Origin: Hymenobacter convexus
Lineage (GTDB): Bacteria; Bacteroidota; Bacteroidia; Cytophagales; Hymenobacteraceae
Length of the DNA stretch: 64,000 nucleotides
Direction of reading: 5' to 3'
NCBI RefSeq assembly: GCF_030580955.1
Contig: NZ_JAUQON010000001.1
Coordinates: 310,001 to 374,000, forward strand
The position numbers and the translations under genes are program-made. This document shows positions 1-9,132 of this stretch, piece by piece. A model generated the notes under the pieces. That model was not told the origin of the DNA. It was given only the letters and a program-made list of their open reading frames with translations, and made no database searches. Within the stretch, counting starts at the first letter, position 1; each line of letters begins with the position of its first letter.

Positions 1-396
1 GAAATCGGGCCGGCCGAGGTAGTCGAGGTCGGCGTCGCAGAGGATTTCTTCGAGGTGGTTTTGCGGCTCCTGCGGGTATTTGGTGGCCGTTATCAGGGCG
101 CAAATCTGGGCGATTTGCGCATCGGAATAGCCAAAATCCGGCAGTGTGGCGCGGGCTAGGGCGCCGCCTTCGTCCTCGTGGCCCTGGTAGGTGTGCAGGA
201 AGCCGGCGTCGTGGTAGAGGGCGGCCGTGCGCAGCAGGGCCAGCGCTTCGGAATCGGTGATGCCTTCGGCAGCGGCCAGATCCATGGCCACGGCGGTCAC
301 GTCGAGGGTGTGGTGCAGGCCGTGGTAATGGAGCGTGGGGGAGAGGCCGCGCCGCAGCTCGTTCACAATAAACTCTTCGGCGGCCTGGAGATTCAT
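1..396 (-). CDS. HD-domain phosphohydrolase, 3' end outside window
   Basis: The reverse strand from an ATG at 396 is open to the window edge (132 codons seen). Its start MNLQAAEEFIVNELRR is followed by a histidine-rich stretch (YHGLHHTLDV), then YHDAGF, which carries the HD pair, then HEDEG and DADLDYLG. That spacing of H...HD...D is the metal-binding pattern of HD-superfamily phosphohydrolases, which usually cleave phosphate esters of nucleotides or cyclic dinucleotides in the cytosol. The substrate cannot be told from the part present. The gene is divergent from the histidine-kinase array. The domain call is firm; the specific function is unknown. Confidence 0.8.
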   Translation of the reverse strand, partial: MNLQAAEEFIVNELRRGLSPTLHYHGLHHTLDVTAVAMDLAAAEGITDSEALALLRTAALYHDAGFLHTYQGHEDEGGALARATLPDFGYSDAQIAQICALITATKYPQEPQNHLEEILCDADLDYLGRPDF

Positions 397-646
397 GCGG
401 CAAGGGCTGGGGGCGGTGGGGCCCGGCAGGCGGGCAAAGCAAGCAGGTAAAGTTGAAAACAGAAAATCAAGCGCTTATCGGGGCCGGCCCGGCCATACAT
501 TTATGGCCCGGGTTATAGATGGTGCGAAGGAAATATTTCATCTTTACGGCATGGAAATGGCGGCGTGTGTTCAAGCCTGGCAAAACGGCGGATTGTGCGG
601 TACGGTCAACGCGTTAACGTTCGTTCTTAACGCATAGATTCTACCC
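397..646. other. divergent intergenic region, no gene seen
   Basis: This 250-base stretch separates the HD-domain gene (reverse) from the first histidine kinase (forward). Short open frames here lack family signatures. It must hold the promoters of both genes, but no clean TAnnTTTG box was found. The bases just before the kinase ATG (TCTACCC) recur just before the ATG of the response regulator at 11206, which may be a shared initiation context or chance. Confidence 0.5.
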
Positions 647-2860
647 ATGAGATGGATTGTTATGGTGCTGGCGCTGTGGGCGCTGAGCGGACCGTTGCAG
701 GCCCGGCAGCGCTACTGGGACGCGGATTACGATTCGCTGGCCCGCACGCTGCCGCGCCAAACCTCCGACTCGGCCCGGCTGCGCACCATCGTTCACCTGC
801 TCGACCTGCGCCCCACGAATGCGGCGGCCCGGCCCCTGCTCGACCAGCTGCTGGCTCTCAACCAACGCCTGCCCACCCTCGACGACGCCCCCTATCGCCG
901 CCTGCGGGCCGGCCTGGGCCTGTGGCAGCATAATTCGGCGGCGGCCCTCGACACCATGAAGGCAGCTATCCAGGAGTTTGACCGGGTGGGCCGCCCCATT
1001 CCCTGGCTGCTCATGAACCTGGTGACGCTGTATAACCAGCAGAACGACATGGTGGCCCGGAAGAAATACTACGAGGAAAAACTGACCTACTACCGGCTGC
1101 ACAACGCCATCGAAAACATCACGGCCTGCTACATTTCGCAGGGCGCCTACTACCGGCGCATGGGCGACTACAACCGGGCCATCAACAGCACCCTGCGCGC
1201 GGCCGATACCGCGCTGCTTTTCAGCAACAAGCTGCACATCAACGAGGTGATTGTGACCGGCGGGCTATACGCCGACTGGGGCAACAACGCCAAGGCCGTG
1301 CAGTACCTGCGCAAGGCCCAGGCCATGCCCGAGTTTCGGCGGGTGCAGGGCACCAACCGGGTGTTCACGTTTTTGGCGCTTTCGAAGCTGTTTGTGCAGC
1401 AAAAGCGCTACCCGGATGCGCTGCGCTCGGCCGATTCGGCCCTGGCGGCTCACGTGGCCGACCCCAGCGAGCAGCAGGTGGACCGCGCCTGTGCCCTGGT
1501 GCAGAAAGCGGCCGTGCTCCTGCAAATGCGCGCCACCGACCAGGCCGCGCCGTTGCTGCGGCGCGCCCAGCAGCTCGATGATTCGCTGGACCTGCCCATG
1601 TCCAGCGGGCCCGGCGAGTTTGAGCTGGATGCAACGTTGGCGCAGTACTGTGCAGCCAAGGGCGATAATCGGGAAGCCGAGCGCCACTGGCTGCTGGCCT
1701 ACCAGAAGGCCACGGCGGCGCGGCTCGACCGCCTGCGTCCCAAGTACCTGCAGCAGCTGGCCGCCTTCTACGACGCCCGGGGCCAGCTGGTGGAGGCCCA
1801 GCGCTACTCGCGCGCCTACATTGCCCTGGCCGATACCTTTCGCCGGGCTCAGGCTGCCTTCAACGTGGCCCAGTACGAGGGCGAGCGCATCGAGCAGGCC
1901 CAGAGCAGCCAGATAAACAACCTGCGCCAGGCCCAGGCCGTGCAGGCCGTGCGCCTGCGCCTCGGCAACCGCCTGCTGCTGGGGGCGCTGCTGGCCGTGC
2001 TGCTGGTATCGGGGCTGGGCGTGTTCATCTACCGGCAGCTGCGCGTGAACCGCCGCAACCTGGCCCAACTGCGCCAAACGCAGTCGCAGCTGGTGCAGGC
2101 CGAGAAAATGGCGTTTCTGGGCGAGCTCACGGCCGGCATTGCCCACGAGCTGCAAAACCCGCTGAACTTCATGAAGAACTTCGCCGAAGTCAGCTCCGAC
2201 CTCGTGGAAGGCATGCACGGCGAAGGCGCCGCCCGCTCGGCCGATTTGGAGCAGGAAATCCTGAGCGGCCTGAAGCAGAACCTGCAGCAAATCAGCCAGC
2301 ACGGGCAGCGGGCCTCGTCCATCATCAAGGGCATGCTGGAGCACTCGCGCAGCGGTACCGGCCAGCGCCTGCCCAGCGACCTCAACGCCCTGGCCGAGGA
2401 GAACCTGATGCTGGCCTACCAGGGCCTGCGCGCCGAAGACAAAACCTTCGAGGCCCTGCTGAATAAGGAATTTGACCCCAAAATGGGCTCCGTGGCCGTG
2501 GTGACGCAGGACATGGGCCGGGTATTGCTCAACTTGTGCACCAACGCCCTGCACGCCGTGCGCCAGCGCCAGCACGAAGCCCACGCCGACGTGCCCTACG
2601 TGCCCACCGTGGTGGTGAGCACGCGGCGGCCGGCCGGCCGCCGCGTCGAAATCCGGGTGAAGGACAACGGCACGGGCATGTCGGCGGCCGTGCAGGCCAA
2701 AATATTCGAGCCTTTCTTCACCACCAAGCCCGCCGGCCAGGGCACGGGCCTGGGCCTCTCGCTGAGCTACGACATCGTGACGAAGGGCCACGGCGGCACC
2801 CTCACCGTGGAAAGCCGCGAGGGCGAAGGCACCGAATTCCTGATTGTGCTGCCCGTATAA
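647..2860 (+). CDS. TPR-sensor histidine kinase (array member 1)
   Basis: Predicted membrane histidine kinase of 737 residues. A short N-terminal hydrophobic signal is followed by a long helical, TPR-like periplasmic region (about 20-430), one membrane helix (about 441-465), a coiled coil, and a kinase core. The H-box is AHELQNPLN with phospho-acceptor His500; the N-box is NLCTNALHA, with G1 DNGTGM and G2 GTGLGLSLS after the FFTTKP loop. It should autophosphorylate and pass phosphate to a response regulator; no receiver is fused, so those at 11206 and 11728 are the nearest partners. The core is almost the same as in the next four genes, but the H-box subtype (KMAFLGE...HELQNP) is shared only with the fifth. 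The ligand is unknown. Confidence 0.93.
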   Translation: MRWIVMVLALWALSGPLQARQRYWDADYDSLARTLPRQTSDSARLRTIVHLLDLRPTNAAARPLLDQLLALNQRLPTLDDAPYRRLRAGLGLWQHNSAAALDTMKAAIQEFDRVGRPIPWLLMNLVTLYNQQNDMVARKKYYEEKLTYYRLHNAIENITACYISQGAYYRRMGDYNRAINSTLRAADTALLFSNKLHINEVIVTGGLYADWGNNAKAVQYLRKAQAMPEFRRVQGTNRVFTFLALSKLFVQQKRYPDALRSADSALAAHVADPSEQQVDRACALVQKAAVLLQMRATDQAAPLLRRAQQLDDSLDLPMSSGPGEFELDATLAQYCAAKGDNREAERHWLLAYQKATAARLDRLRPKYLQQLAAFYDARGQLVEAQRYSRAYIALADTFRRAQAAFNVAQYEGERIEQAQSSQINNLRQAQAVQAVRLRLGNRLLLGALLAVLLVSGLGVFIYRQLRVNRRNLAQLRQTQSQLVQAEKMAFLGELTAGIAHELQNPLNFMKNFAEVSSDLVEGMHGEGAARSADLEQEILSGLKQNLQQISQHGQRASSIIKGMLEHSRSGTGQRLPSDLNALAEENLMLAYQGLRAEDKTFEALLNKEFDPKMGSVAVVTQDMGRVLLNLCTNALHAVRQRQHEAHADVPYVPTVVVSTRRPAGRRVEIRVKDNGTGMSAAVQAKIFEPFFTTKPAGQGTGLGLSLSYDIVTKGHGGTLTVESREGEGTEFLIVLPV

Positions 2861-2976
2861 GGCGATTCCGCCAGCCGCTGCGCCCGGGGCCGCATAGCGG
2901 TTTGGCTATTGCTGAGTAACATTGCCACACACATTGCCGGGCCCGGCCCCGGCGGGCAGCTGCTACCCACTCACTC

Positions 2977-4359
2977 ATGGCTCACTACTCGGGTTTAGGC
3001 GATATTTTTTTCACGGCTCCGGTGGCCTTCGGAATCGTGGGCGCCCTGCGCAAGTTCCTGGACCTGCCCCGGCGCCTGCCGCGCTGGAACCCCCTGCTGA
3101 CCTGGATTTGGGTGCCGGTGGTGGTGCTGTACCTCGGCGCCCAGGCGTTTGATTTCTGGAGCCCGAAGCTTGGCGACGCGTACTGGCTGCTGGTGCTGGG
3201 CATGGTGCTGGCCGTGCTGCTGGCCGTGCGCGACTACCGCCCGGCCCGCTCGCTGGTGTTGGCCATCGGGCCGCTGGTGGTGTACAAGCTGGTAGAATTC
3301 GTGCTGGAAACGCCGCAGGGCAAGATTCCCAAGCAGTACGACGCCGCCCTCGACACCACGCAGGGCTTCGTCATCATCTGGCTGGTCACGTTCATCTTTA
3401 TTGCCCGCAGCCAGAAAAAGCAACTGGAAAAGGAGCGGGTGCTGCGCGAGGAAGAAGAGAAAGCCAAGCGCCTCATCGAGGCCCAGAATGCGCAGCTGGA
3501 GCACCTGGTGGCCGAGCGTACCGCCGCCCTCACCAACCAAGCCGAGGAGCTGCGCACCGCCCTCACCGAGCTGCGCACCACGCAGGCCCAGCTTATTCAG
3601 AGCGAGAAGATGGCCAGCCTGGGCGAACTCACGGCCGGCATTGCCCACGAGATTCAGAACCCCTTGAACTTCGTCAACAACTTCGCCGAAGTGAGCGCCG
3701 AGCTGGTGACCGAGCTGGAAGAGGAGCGCGAAAAAACCGACCGCGACCTGGAGCTGGAAGCCGACCTGCTGGCCGACCTCAAGCAGAACCTGCAGAAGAT
3801 TCACCAGCACGGCGGGCGCGCCGCCAGCATCGTGCGCGGCATGCTGGAGCACTCGCGGGCCAGCTCCGGCGAGCGGGTGCCCACCGACCTCAACCAGTTG
3901 GCCGACGAGTACCTGCGCCTGGCCTACCACGGCCTGCGTGCCAAGGACAAGACTTTCAACGCCACCCTCAAGCCCGATTTCGACCCCACGCTGCCGCCCG
4001 TCGAGGTCATTGCCCAGGACCTGGGCCGGGTGCTGCTCAACCTGCTCACCAACGCCTTTTACGCCGTGAAGCAGCGCCAGCAGCGCAACGAGCCCGGCTA
4101 CGTGCCCACCGTGAGCGTGCGCACCAAGCGCGTGGGCGAGGAAGTGGAAATCCGAGTGGCCGACAATGGCACGGGCATGCCCGAAAGCGTGAAGGCCAAA
4201 ATCTTCCAGCCCTTCTTCACCACCAAGCCCACGGGCGAGGGCACAGGGCTGGGGTTGTCGTTGAGCTACGACATTGTGACCCAGGGCCACGGCGGCACGC
4301 TGGCCGTGGAAAGCCGGGAGGGCGAAGGCACGGAATTTATCATTAGCTTGCCGGCTTAA
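2977..4359 (+). CDS. membrane histidine kinase (array member 2)
   Basis: Protein of 460 residues. The N-terminal 145 residues hold about four hydrophobic helices with very short loops and no large periplasmic domain, so it probably senses something in or near the membrane. A charged coiled coil (about 143-210, rich in KEEE and AERTAAL) leads to the H-box AHEIQNPLN with His224, N-box NLLTNAFYA, G1 DNGTGM and G2 GTGLGLSLS. It is the shortest member of the array. The subtype KMASLGE...HEIQNP is shared with members 3 and 4. It starts at ATG 2977, 116 bases after the previous stop, in the same direction, so co-transcription is possible. The signal is not known. Confidence 0.92.
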   Translation: MAHYSGLGDIFFTAPVAFGIVGALRKFLDLPRRLPRWNPLLTWIWVPVVVLYLGAQAFDFWSPKLGDAYWLLVLGMVLAVLLAVRDYRPARSLVLAIGPLVVYKLVEFVLETPQGKIPKQYDAALDTTQGFVIIWLVTFIFIARSQKKQLEKERVLREEEEKAKRLIEAQNAQLEHLVAERTAALTNQAEELRTALTELRTTQAQLIQSEKMASLGELTAGIAHEIQNPLNFVNNFAEVSAELVTELEEEREKTDRDLELEADLLADLKQNLQKIHQHGGRAASIVRGMLEHSRASSGERVPTDLNQLADEYLRLAYHGLRAKDKTFNATLKPDFDPTLPPVEVIAQDLGRVLLNLLTNAFYAVKQRQQRNEPGYVPTVSVRTKRVGEEVEIRVADNGTGMPESVKAKIFQPFFTTKPTGEGTGLGLSLSYDIVTQGHGGTLAVESREGEGTEFIISLPA

Positions 4360-4428
4360 AAGTCAATTTTAACCGGGATTAATTCCAACCGCGAACGGTG
4401 AACGGCGGCATGGTGCCGGCGTTTGCCT

Positions 4429-6582
4429 ATGCGTCTATTTCTACTGCTCGCGGCCTTGGGGCTGCTTTTCGGGGCTACCAGTGCCGCGCCCGCGCCGGCC
4501 GACACGACGATGCTGCGCATCAACCGCCTGCCCGGTAAAGGTAGGTTGTTGTTAAAAAAGGGCTGGCGCTACCACGCCGGCGACGACCCGGCCTGGGCCC
4601 GGCCCGACTTCGACGACAGCGTCTGGGATACGCTCAGCCCCACCCGGCCCCGGCGCGAGTTGCCGGTCCGCCTGAGCACCGGCATCAGCTGGCTGCGGCT
4701 CCGCTTCCGGCTGGGCGACAGCTTGCGCCGGCACGACCTGTTGGTGAATGCCGAGGGCCGGAGCGCCGTTGAGGTGTACCTCAATGGCCGGCTGGTACAG
4801 CGCCAAGGCGTTATCGACGCCGACCCGGCCACGGTGGTGCCCCGCAGCCGTCTTTCCCAGCCCGGACAGGTGTCGGCGGGCGGCCCAGCCGAGCAGGTGC
4901 TGGCCGTGCGCTACGCCCCCTGGCAGCCACCCCTCCTGATAGGAACTGACCGAGTCCCGCAGCTGGTACCATCCTTGTTTAGCCCTAAGGCGTTTTGGCA
5001 GGCGCAGGCCCGGGAAAGGGATAACGCCCAGGTATTCCTGGTCCTGCTGGGGTTTTCGGCTATGCTGGCCCTGCTGCACTACGCCTTTTATCGCTACAAC
5101 CCCAAGCAACGGGCCAACCGCTACTTTGCCCGTTTTGCCCTTGCCGCGGCGTTGGCTTCATTCGGGGCATGTTGTATGTACACCCTGAATTTGAACTCGC
5201 TAAAGGAATTTCTGCTAGTAGCTGGGGCAAGCAACTTGCTGGCTTCCATGACTGGCTTGTGGGCGGTGCGGGCTTTGTACGCCTTGTTTAGCGTGCGGCC
5301 CGGCCGCATTTACGCGGGCTTGTGGGTGTGGTATGGGGTGGGAGTGCTGGCGTGGATGCTGGCTCCTTTTCACCCGGTGACCATGTACATCGGGGCCGGC
5401 ATGGGCGTCCTGTTCACCGCCGAGGAGCTACGCCTAACCGTGCGGGCCGTGCGGCAGCGCCGGCGTGGGGTCTGGATTATCGCCGTCGGCTTTGCAGCCG
5501 GGCTACTGGCCTCGCTGGGGTATGTTGGCACGGAACTGCTCTCGGCGTCGGTGCTGGTAACCAACCTGTGCATCGTGGCGGCCTTCGCGCTGCCGGCGCT
5601 GGGCATCTCCCTGTTTCTGGCGCGCGAGTTCGCCCTCGATGCCGGGCTGCTGCAAGTGCAACTGGCCGAAGTAGAGCGCCTCTCGGCCCAGACCCTGGCT
5701 CAGGAGCAGGAGAAACAAGCGCTGCTAGCCGCCCAAAACGAAACCCTCGAAACGCAGGTAGCTCAGCGCACGGGCGAGCTGCAACGCTCCCTCACCGACC
5801 TGCGGGCCACGCAGGCCCAGCTGATTCAGAAGGAGAAGATGGCCAGCCTGGGGGAGCTCACGGCCGGCATCGCCCACGAGATTCAGAACCCCTTGAACTT
5901 CGTCAACAACTTCTCGGAAGTGAGCACCGAGCTGATGGTAGAATTGCAGGAAGCTCAAGCCGCCGGCGACGCGGAAGAAGTGACGGCGCTGGCCGAGGAC
6001 GTGGCCCAAAACCTGGGCAAGATTATAGAGCACGGCAAGCGGGCGGCGGCTATCGTGAAGGGCATGCTCGAACATTCGCGCACGAGCACCGGCGAGCGGG
6101 CGCCGACCAATCTCAACGCTCTGTGTGAGGAATACCTGCGCCTGGCCTACCAGGGGCTGCGCGCCAAAGACAAATCCTTCAACTGTGCGCTCGAAACGGA
6201 CTTCGCGCCGGGACTGCCTTTGGTGGATGTAGCCGGAGCCGATGTGGGCCGGGTGCTGCTCAACCTGTTCGGCAACGCCTTCTACGCCGTGCAGAAGCGC
6301 CAGCAAACCGGCGAAGCGGGATACAAGCCCACGGTTTCGGTAAACACAAAACGGTTGAATGGGCAGGTGGAAATCCGGGTGGCGGACAACGGCACGGGCA
6401 TGCCGGCCGAGGTGCAGGCTAAAATCTTCCAACCCTTCTTCACCACCAAGCCCACGGGCGAGGGCACGGGCCTGGGCCTGTCGCTAAGCCACGACATCGT
6501 CGTGCAGGGCCACGGTGGCACGCTGGCCGTGGATAGCCGCGTGGGCCAGGGCACCACATTCACGATTTCCTTACCCGCGTAA
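4429..6582 (+). CDS. 7TMR-DISM-like histidine kinase with jelly-roll sensor (array member 3)
   Basis: 717 residues from ATG 4429; an in-frame TTG six bases upstream is a weaker start. A signal peptide (about 1-25) is followed by a beta-rich extracytoplasmic domain (about 35-160) whose pattern W-R-Y-x-x-G-D-D...W-A-x-P-x-F-D-D-S-x-W resembles the sugar-binding jelly roll of GH2 enzymes and of DISM receptors. A seven-helix membrane region (about 200-400) and coiled coil lead to the kinase core: H-box AHEIQNPLN with His483, N-box NLFGNAFYA, then DNGTGM and GTGLGLSLS. Such receptors are thought to sense carbohydrates, but the ligand is an inference. The next gene begins two bases after its stop, so the two are almost certainly co-translated. 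Confidence 0.92.
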   Translation: MRLFLLLAALGLLFGATSAAPAPADTTMLRINRLPGKGRLLLKKGWRYHAGDDPAWARPDFDDSVWDTLSPTRPRRELPVRLSTGISWLRLRFRLGDSLRRHDLLVNAEGRSAVEVYLNGRLVQRQGVIDADPATVVPRSRLSQPGQVSAGGPAEQVLAVRYAPWQPPLLIGTDRVPQLVPSLFSPKAFWQAQARERDNAQVFLVLLGFSAMLALLHYAFYRYNPKQRANRYFARFALAAALASFGACCMYTLNLNSLKEFLLVAGASNLLASMTGLWAVRALYALFSVRPGRIYAGLWVWYGVGVLAWMLAPFHPVTMYIGAGMGVLFTAEELRLTVRAVRQRRRGVWIIAVGFAAGLLASLGYVGTELLSASVLVTNLCIVAAFALPALGISLFLAREFALDAGLLQVQLAEVERLSAQTLAQEQEKQALLAAQNETLETQVAQRTGELQRSLTDLRATQAQLIQKEKMASLGELTAGIAHEIQNPLNFVNNFSEVSTELMVELQEAQAAGDAEEVTALAEDVAQNLGKIIEHGKRAAAIVKGMLEHSRTSTGERAPTNLNALCEEYLRLAYQGLRAKDKSFNCALETDFAPGLPLVDVAGADVGRVLLNLFGNAFYAVQKRQQTGEAGYKPTVSVNTKRLNGQVEIRVADNGTGMPAEVQAKIFQPFFTTKPTGEGTGLGLSLSHDIVVQGHGGTLAVDSRVGQGTTFTISLPA

Positions 6583-6584
6583 GC

Positions 6585-8906
6585 ATGCATTCCACTCTCG
6601 TTTCCGGGCTTGGCAGCGCCCGCTGGCTGCTATCGATTCTTCTGCTGCTGATGGCGCACACGCCCAGCCCGGCCCAGCCCCGGCCGGCCGCCGCACCGCC
6701 CACCCCGCCGCAACTGTGGCAGGCGCTGCGCGAGCACCCGCAGCCCGACACCGCCCGCGTGCGCCTCCTGCTCCGGTTGGAGGAAGTGACGTATAGCCTG
6801 CTGCCGCCCGACCGGCTGGATTCGTTGGTTCAGCAGGCGCTGCTGCTCTCCCGGCAGCTCAACTTCCCCGACGGGCAGGCCAGGGCGATGCTGCGGCGCG
6901 TCGGCGTCGGCTTTCGCCGGGGCACCCCGCCCGACCTGGCACTGCTCCGGCAGGCCCTGCCGCTGGCCGCGCGCAGCGCCGACAAGCGCATATCGGTGTA
7001 TGTGCTCTCGGCCCTGGCCAATTATTCCCCCGGTAAGGAGGGGCTGCCCTACCTGCTGCGGGCCCGGGCCGCGGCCCGGGCCACAGGGAAGCCCGCGCTG
7101 CTGGCGCAGGAATACTTGAGCGAGCACCGCTACTTCAACCTGGTGCTACACGACAACTACCAGGCCCTGCAGGCCGCCTCGAGGGTGCTGCCGGTAGCCC
7201 GCCGTGCCGGCCTCTTGCTGGAGGAAGTGCGGGCCCTGGAGTCCATCGGCGACGTGTACATCTACCTGGACGACTACGAGCAGGCCCGCGCCTCCTACCG
7301 GCAGGAGCTGTCCCGCGCCCGCGCCCTGTCCGACACCACGCAGCGCACCCGTTGGGTATCCACGGCCCTGACCGGCTTGGCCGACTGCGACCGGTTCTCG
7401 GGGCGCTACGCCCTGGCGCTGGCGGGCTATGAGCGGGCGCTGCGCCTGGCCCGGGGCACCAGTGTGGAGCTGCTGGTTAAAGTGCGGGTGGCCGATACTT
7501 ACGAGCGTCAACACAGCCCCCTGGCCTTGCCCTACGCCCGGCAGGTGCTGCGCGAAGTCAACCAAACTCGAAACATCTACCGGGCCTGGGTTTGCACCAC
7601 ACTGGGGCAATATTTTCTGCGCACCAACCGGCCCGACAGCGCCGTGTACTACGGCCGGCAAGCCGTCCAGGAGAAAGCCATGCAGGAAAAGGAGACGCTG
7701 CGCGACGCCGTGCTGCTGCTGGCCCAGGCCTACGCCCAGCTCCGGCAGTACGGCCCCGCCTACGCCTACCAGCGCCGCTACGCCGGCCTGCGCGACTCGC
7801 TCAACAGCGAGGCCACCACCCGCCAGGCCACGGCCGCCCGCTTCGCCGACGACATGGCCCGGCAAAAGAGCCGAATCGGCCTGCTCACCCGCAACCAGCA
7901 GCTGCAAGCCGACGCCGCCCGGCGCCAGCGCCTGCTACTGTTTGCTGCGCTGGCCGTGCTGGCGCTGCTGGCTGGTCTGGGCTTCGTGCTCTGGCGCGCC
8001 AACCGCCGCCAGCAGCGGGCCAACGAGCAGCTCAGCCAGCTCAACGCGGCCGTGACGGCCCAGCGCGGTGAGCTGCAAACCCAGCGCGACCAACTCGACG
8101 CTTCCCTGACGGAACTACAGGCCACGCAGGCCCAGCTCATCCAGAAGGAGAAGATGGCCTCACTTGGCGAGCTCACGGCCGGCATCGCTCACGAGATTCA
8201 GAACCCCTTGAACTTCGTCAACAACTTCGCCGAAGTGAGCACCGAACTGCTGGCAGAATTGGAAGAGGAGCAGGCCAAGCTCATTCGCGACGCCGATTTG
8301 GAAGCCGAGCTGGTGGGCGACCTGCGGCAGAACTTGGGCAAAATCAGCCACCACGGCCGGCGGGCGGCGGCCATCGTACGCGGCATGTTGGAACACAGCC
8401 GCACGAGCACCGGCGAGCGCGCCCCCGCCGACGTGAACCGCTTGTGCGAGGAGTACTTGCGCCTAGCCTACCAAGGCCTGCGCGCCAACGACAAGAGTTT
8501 CAACGCCGCGCTGGAAACGGACTTCGCCCTGGATTTGCCCCGGGTTCCGGTGGTAGGGGCCGACGTGGGCCGGGTGCTGCTCAACTTGTTCGGCAACGCC
8601 TTCTACGCCGTGCAGAAGCGCCAGCAAACCGGCGAAACCGGCTACGCGCCCACCGTTCGCGTGAGCACCAAGCACACCGGCCACCAGGTCGAAATCTGCG
8701 TGGCAGATAACGGCACCGGCATGCCGGCCGAGGTGCAGGCCAAGATTTTCCAGCCCTTTTTCACCACCAAACCCACGGGCGAGGGCACGGGCCTGGGCTT
8801 GTCGCTGAGCTACGACATCATCACCCAGGGCCACGGCGGCCGGCTCACGGTTGAGTCTCCGGCGGGGAATTTCACCGAGTTTCTGATTAGCTTGCCATTT
8901 AATTAA
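6585..8906 (+). CDS. TPR-sensor histidine kinase (array member 4)
   Basis: 773 residues. The ATG at 6585 is only two bases after the stop of member 3, the tightest join in the array. Order: signal peptide (about 1-31, ending near PSPAQ), a long helical TPR-like region (about 50-420), one membrane helix near 450-470, a coiled coil, then H-box AHEIQNPLN with His536, N-box NLFGNAFYA, G1 DNGTGM and G2 GTGLGLSLS. The segment from the H-box to the C terminus is nearly identical to member 3, including the QKRQQTGE stretch, which points to a recent duplication or gene conversion. The TPR-like region may bind peptides or partner proteins; the signal is unknown. Confidence 0.92.
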   Translation: MHSTLVSGLGSARWLLSILLLLMAHTPSPAQPRPAAAPPTPPQLWQALREHPQPDTARVRLLLRLEEVTYSLLPPDRLDSLVQQALLLSRQLNFPDGQARAMLRRVGVGFRRGTPPDLALLRQALPLAARSADKRISVYVLSALANYSPGKEGLPYLLRARAAARATGKPALLAQEYLSEHRYFNLVLHDNYQALQAASRVLPVARRAGLLLEEVRALESIGDVYIYLDDYEQARASYRQELSRARALSDTTQRTRWVSTALTGLADCDRFSGRYALALAGYERALRLARGTSVELLVKVRVADTYERQHSPLALPYARQVLREVNQTRNIYRAWVCTTLGQYFLRTNRPDSAVYYGRQAVQEKAMQEKETLRDAVLLLAQAYAQLRQYGPAYAYQRRYAGLRDSLNSEATTRQATAARFADDMARQKSRIGLLTRNQQLQADAARRQRLLLFAALAVLALLAGLGFVLWRANRRQQRANEQLSQLNAAVTAQRGELQTQRDQLDASLTELQATQAQLIQKEKMASLGELTAGIAHEIQNPLNFVNNFAEVSTELLAELEEEQAKLIRDADLEAELVGDLRQNLGKISHHGRRAAAIVRGMLEHSRTSTGERAPADVNRLCEEYLRLAYQGLRANDKSFNAALETDFALDLPRVPVVGADVGRVLLNLFGNAFYAVQKRQQTGETGYAPTVRVSTKHTGHQVEICVADNGTGMPAEVQAKIFQPFFTTKPTGEGTGLGLSLSYDIITQGHGGRLTVESPAGNFTEFLISLPFN

Positions 8907-9132
8907 GCCGGTCTTTTTTGGGGTAACTTATCAGCTTGCTTGTCGGTTGAGGTTTGGGCTGGTCAAATCCGCAATGCATTCTTAGCCAGCGGGCAATTTG
9001 GCCGTTTTTAATCGGAAAAGGTGGCCCTCCGTCTGCCTCCTGCAAAGGAGAGCGGGCAATGCGGCGCAAGCCCGGTGGTGCTTCTCAGATTTGGAATGTG
9101 CTCACTCTTTGTCAGCGTTCAAACGTCGTTTC

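Noticed and set aside
1265..4290. Long antisense frames opposite the first two kinases (508 and 431 codons)
   Set aside because: Same cause: GC-rich codons leave the opposite strand free of stops. Composition is unlike a protein and repeats wherever the kinase core repeats.
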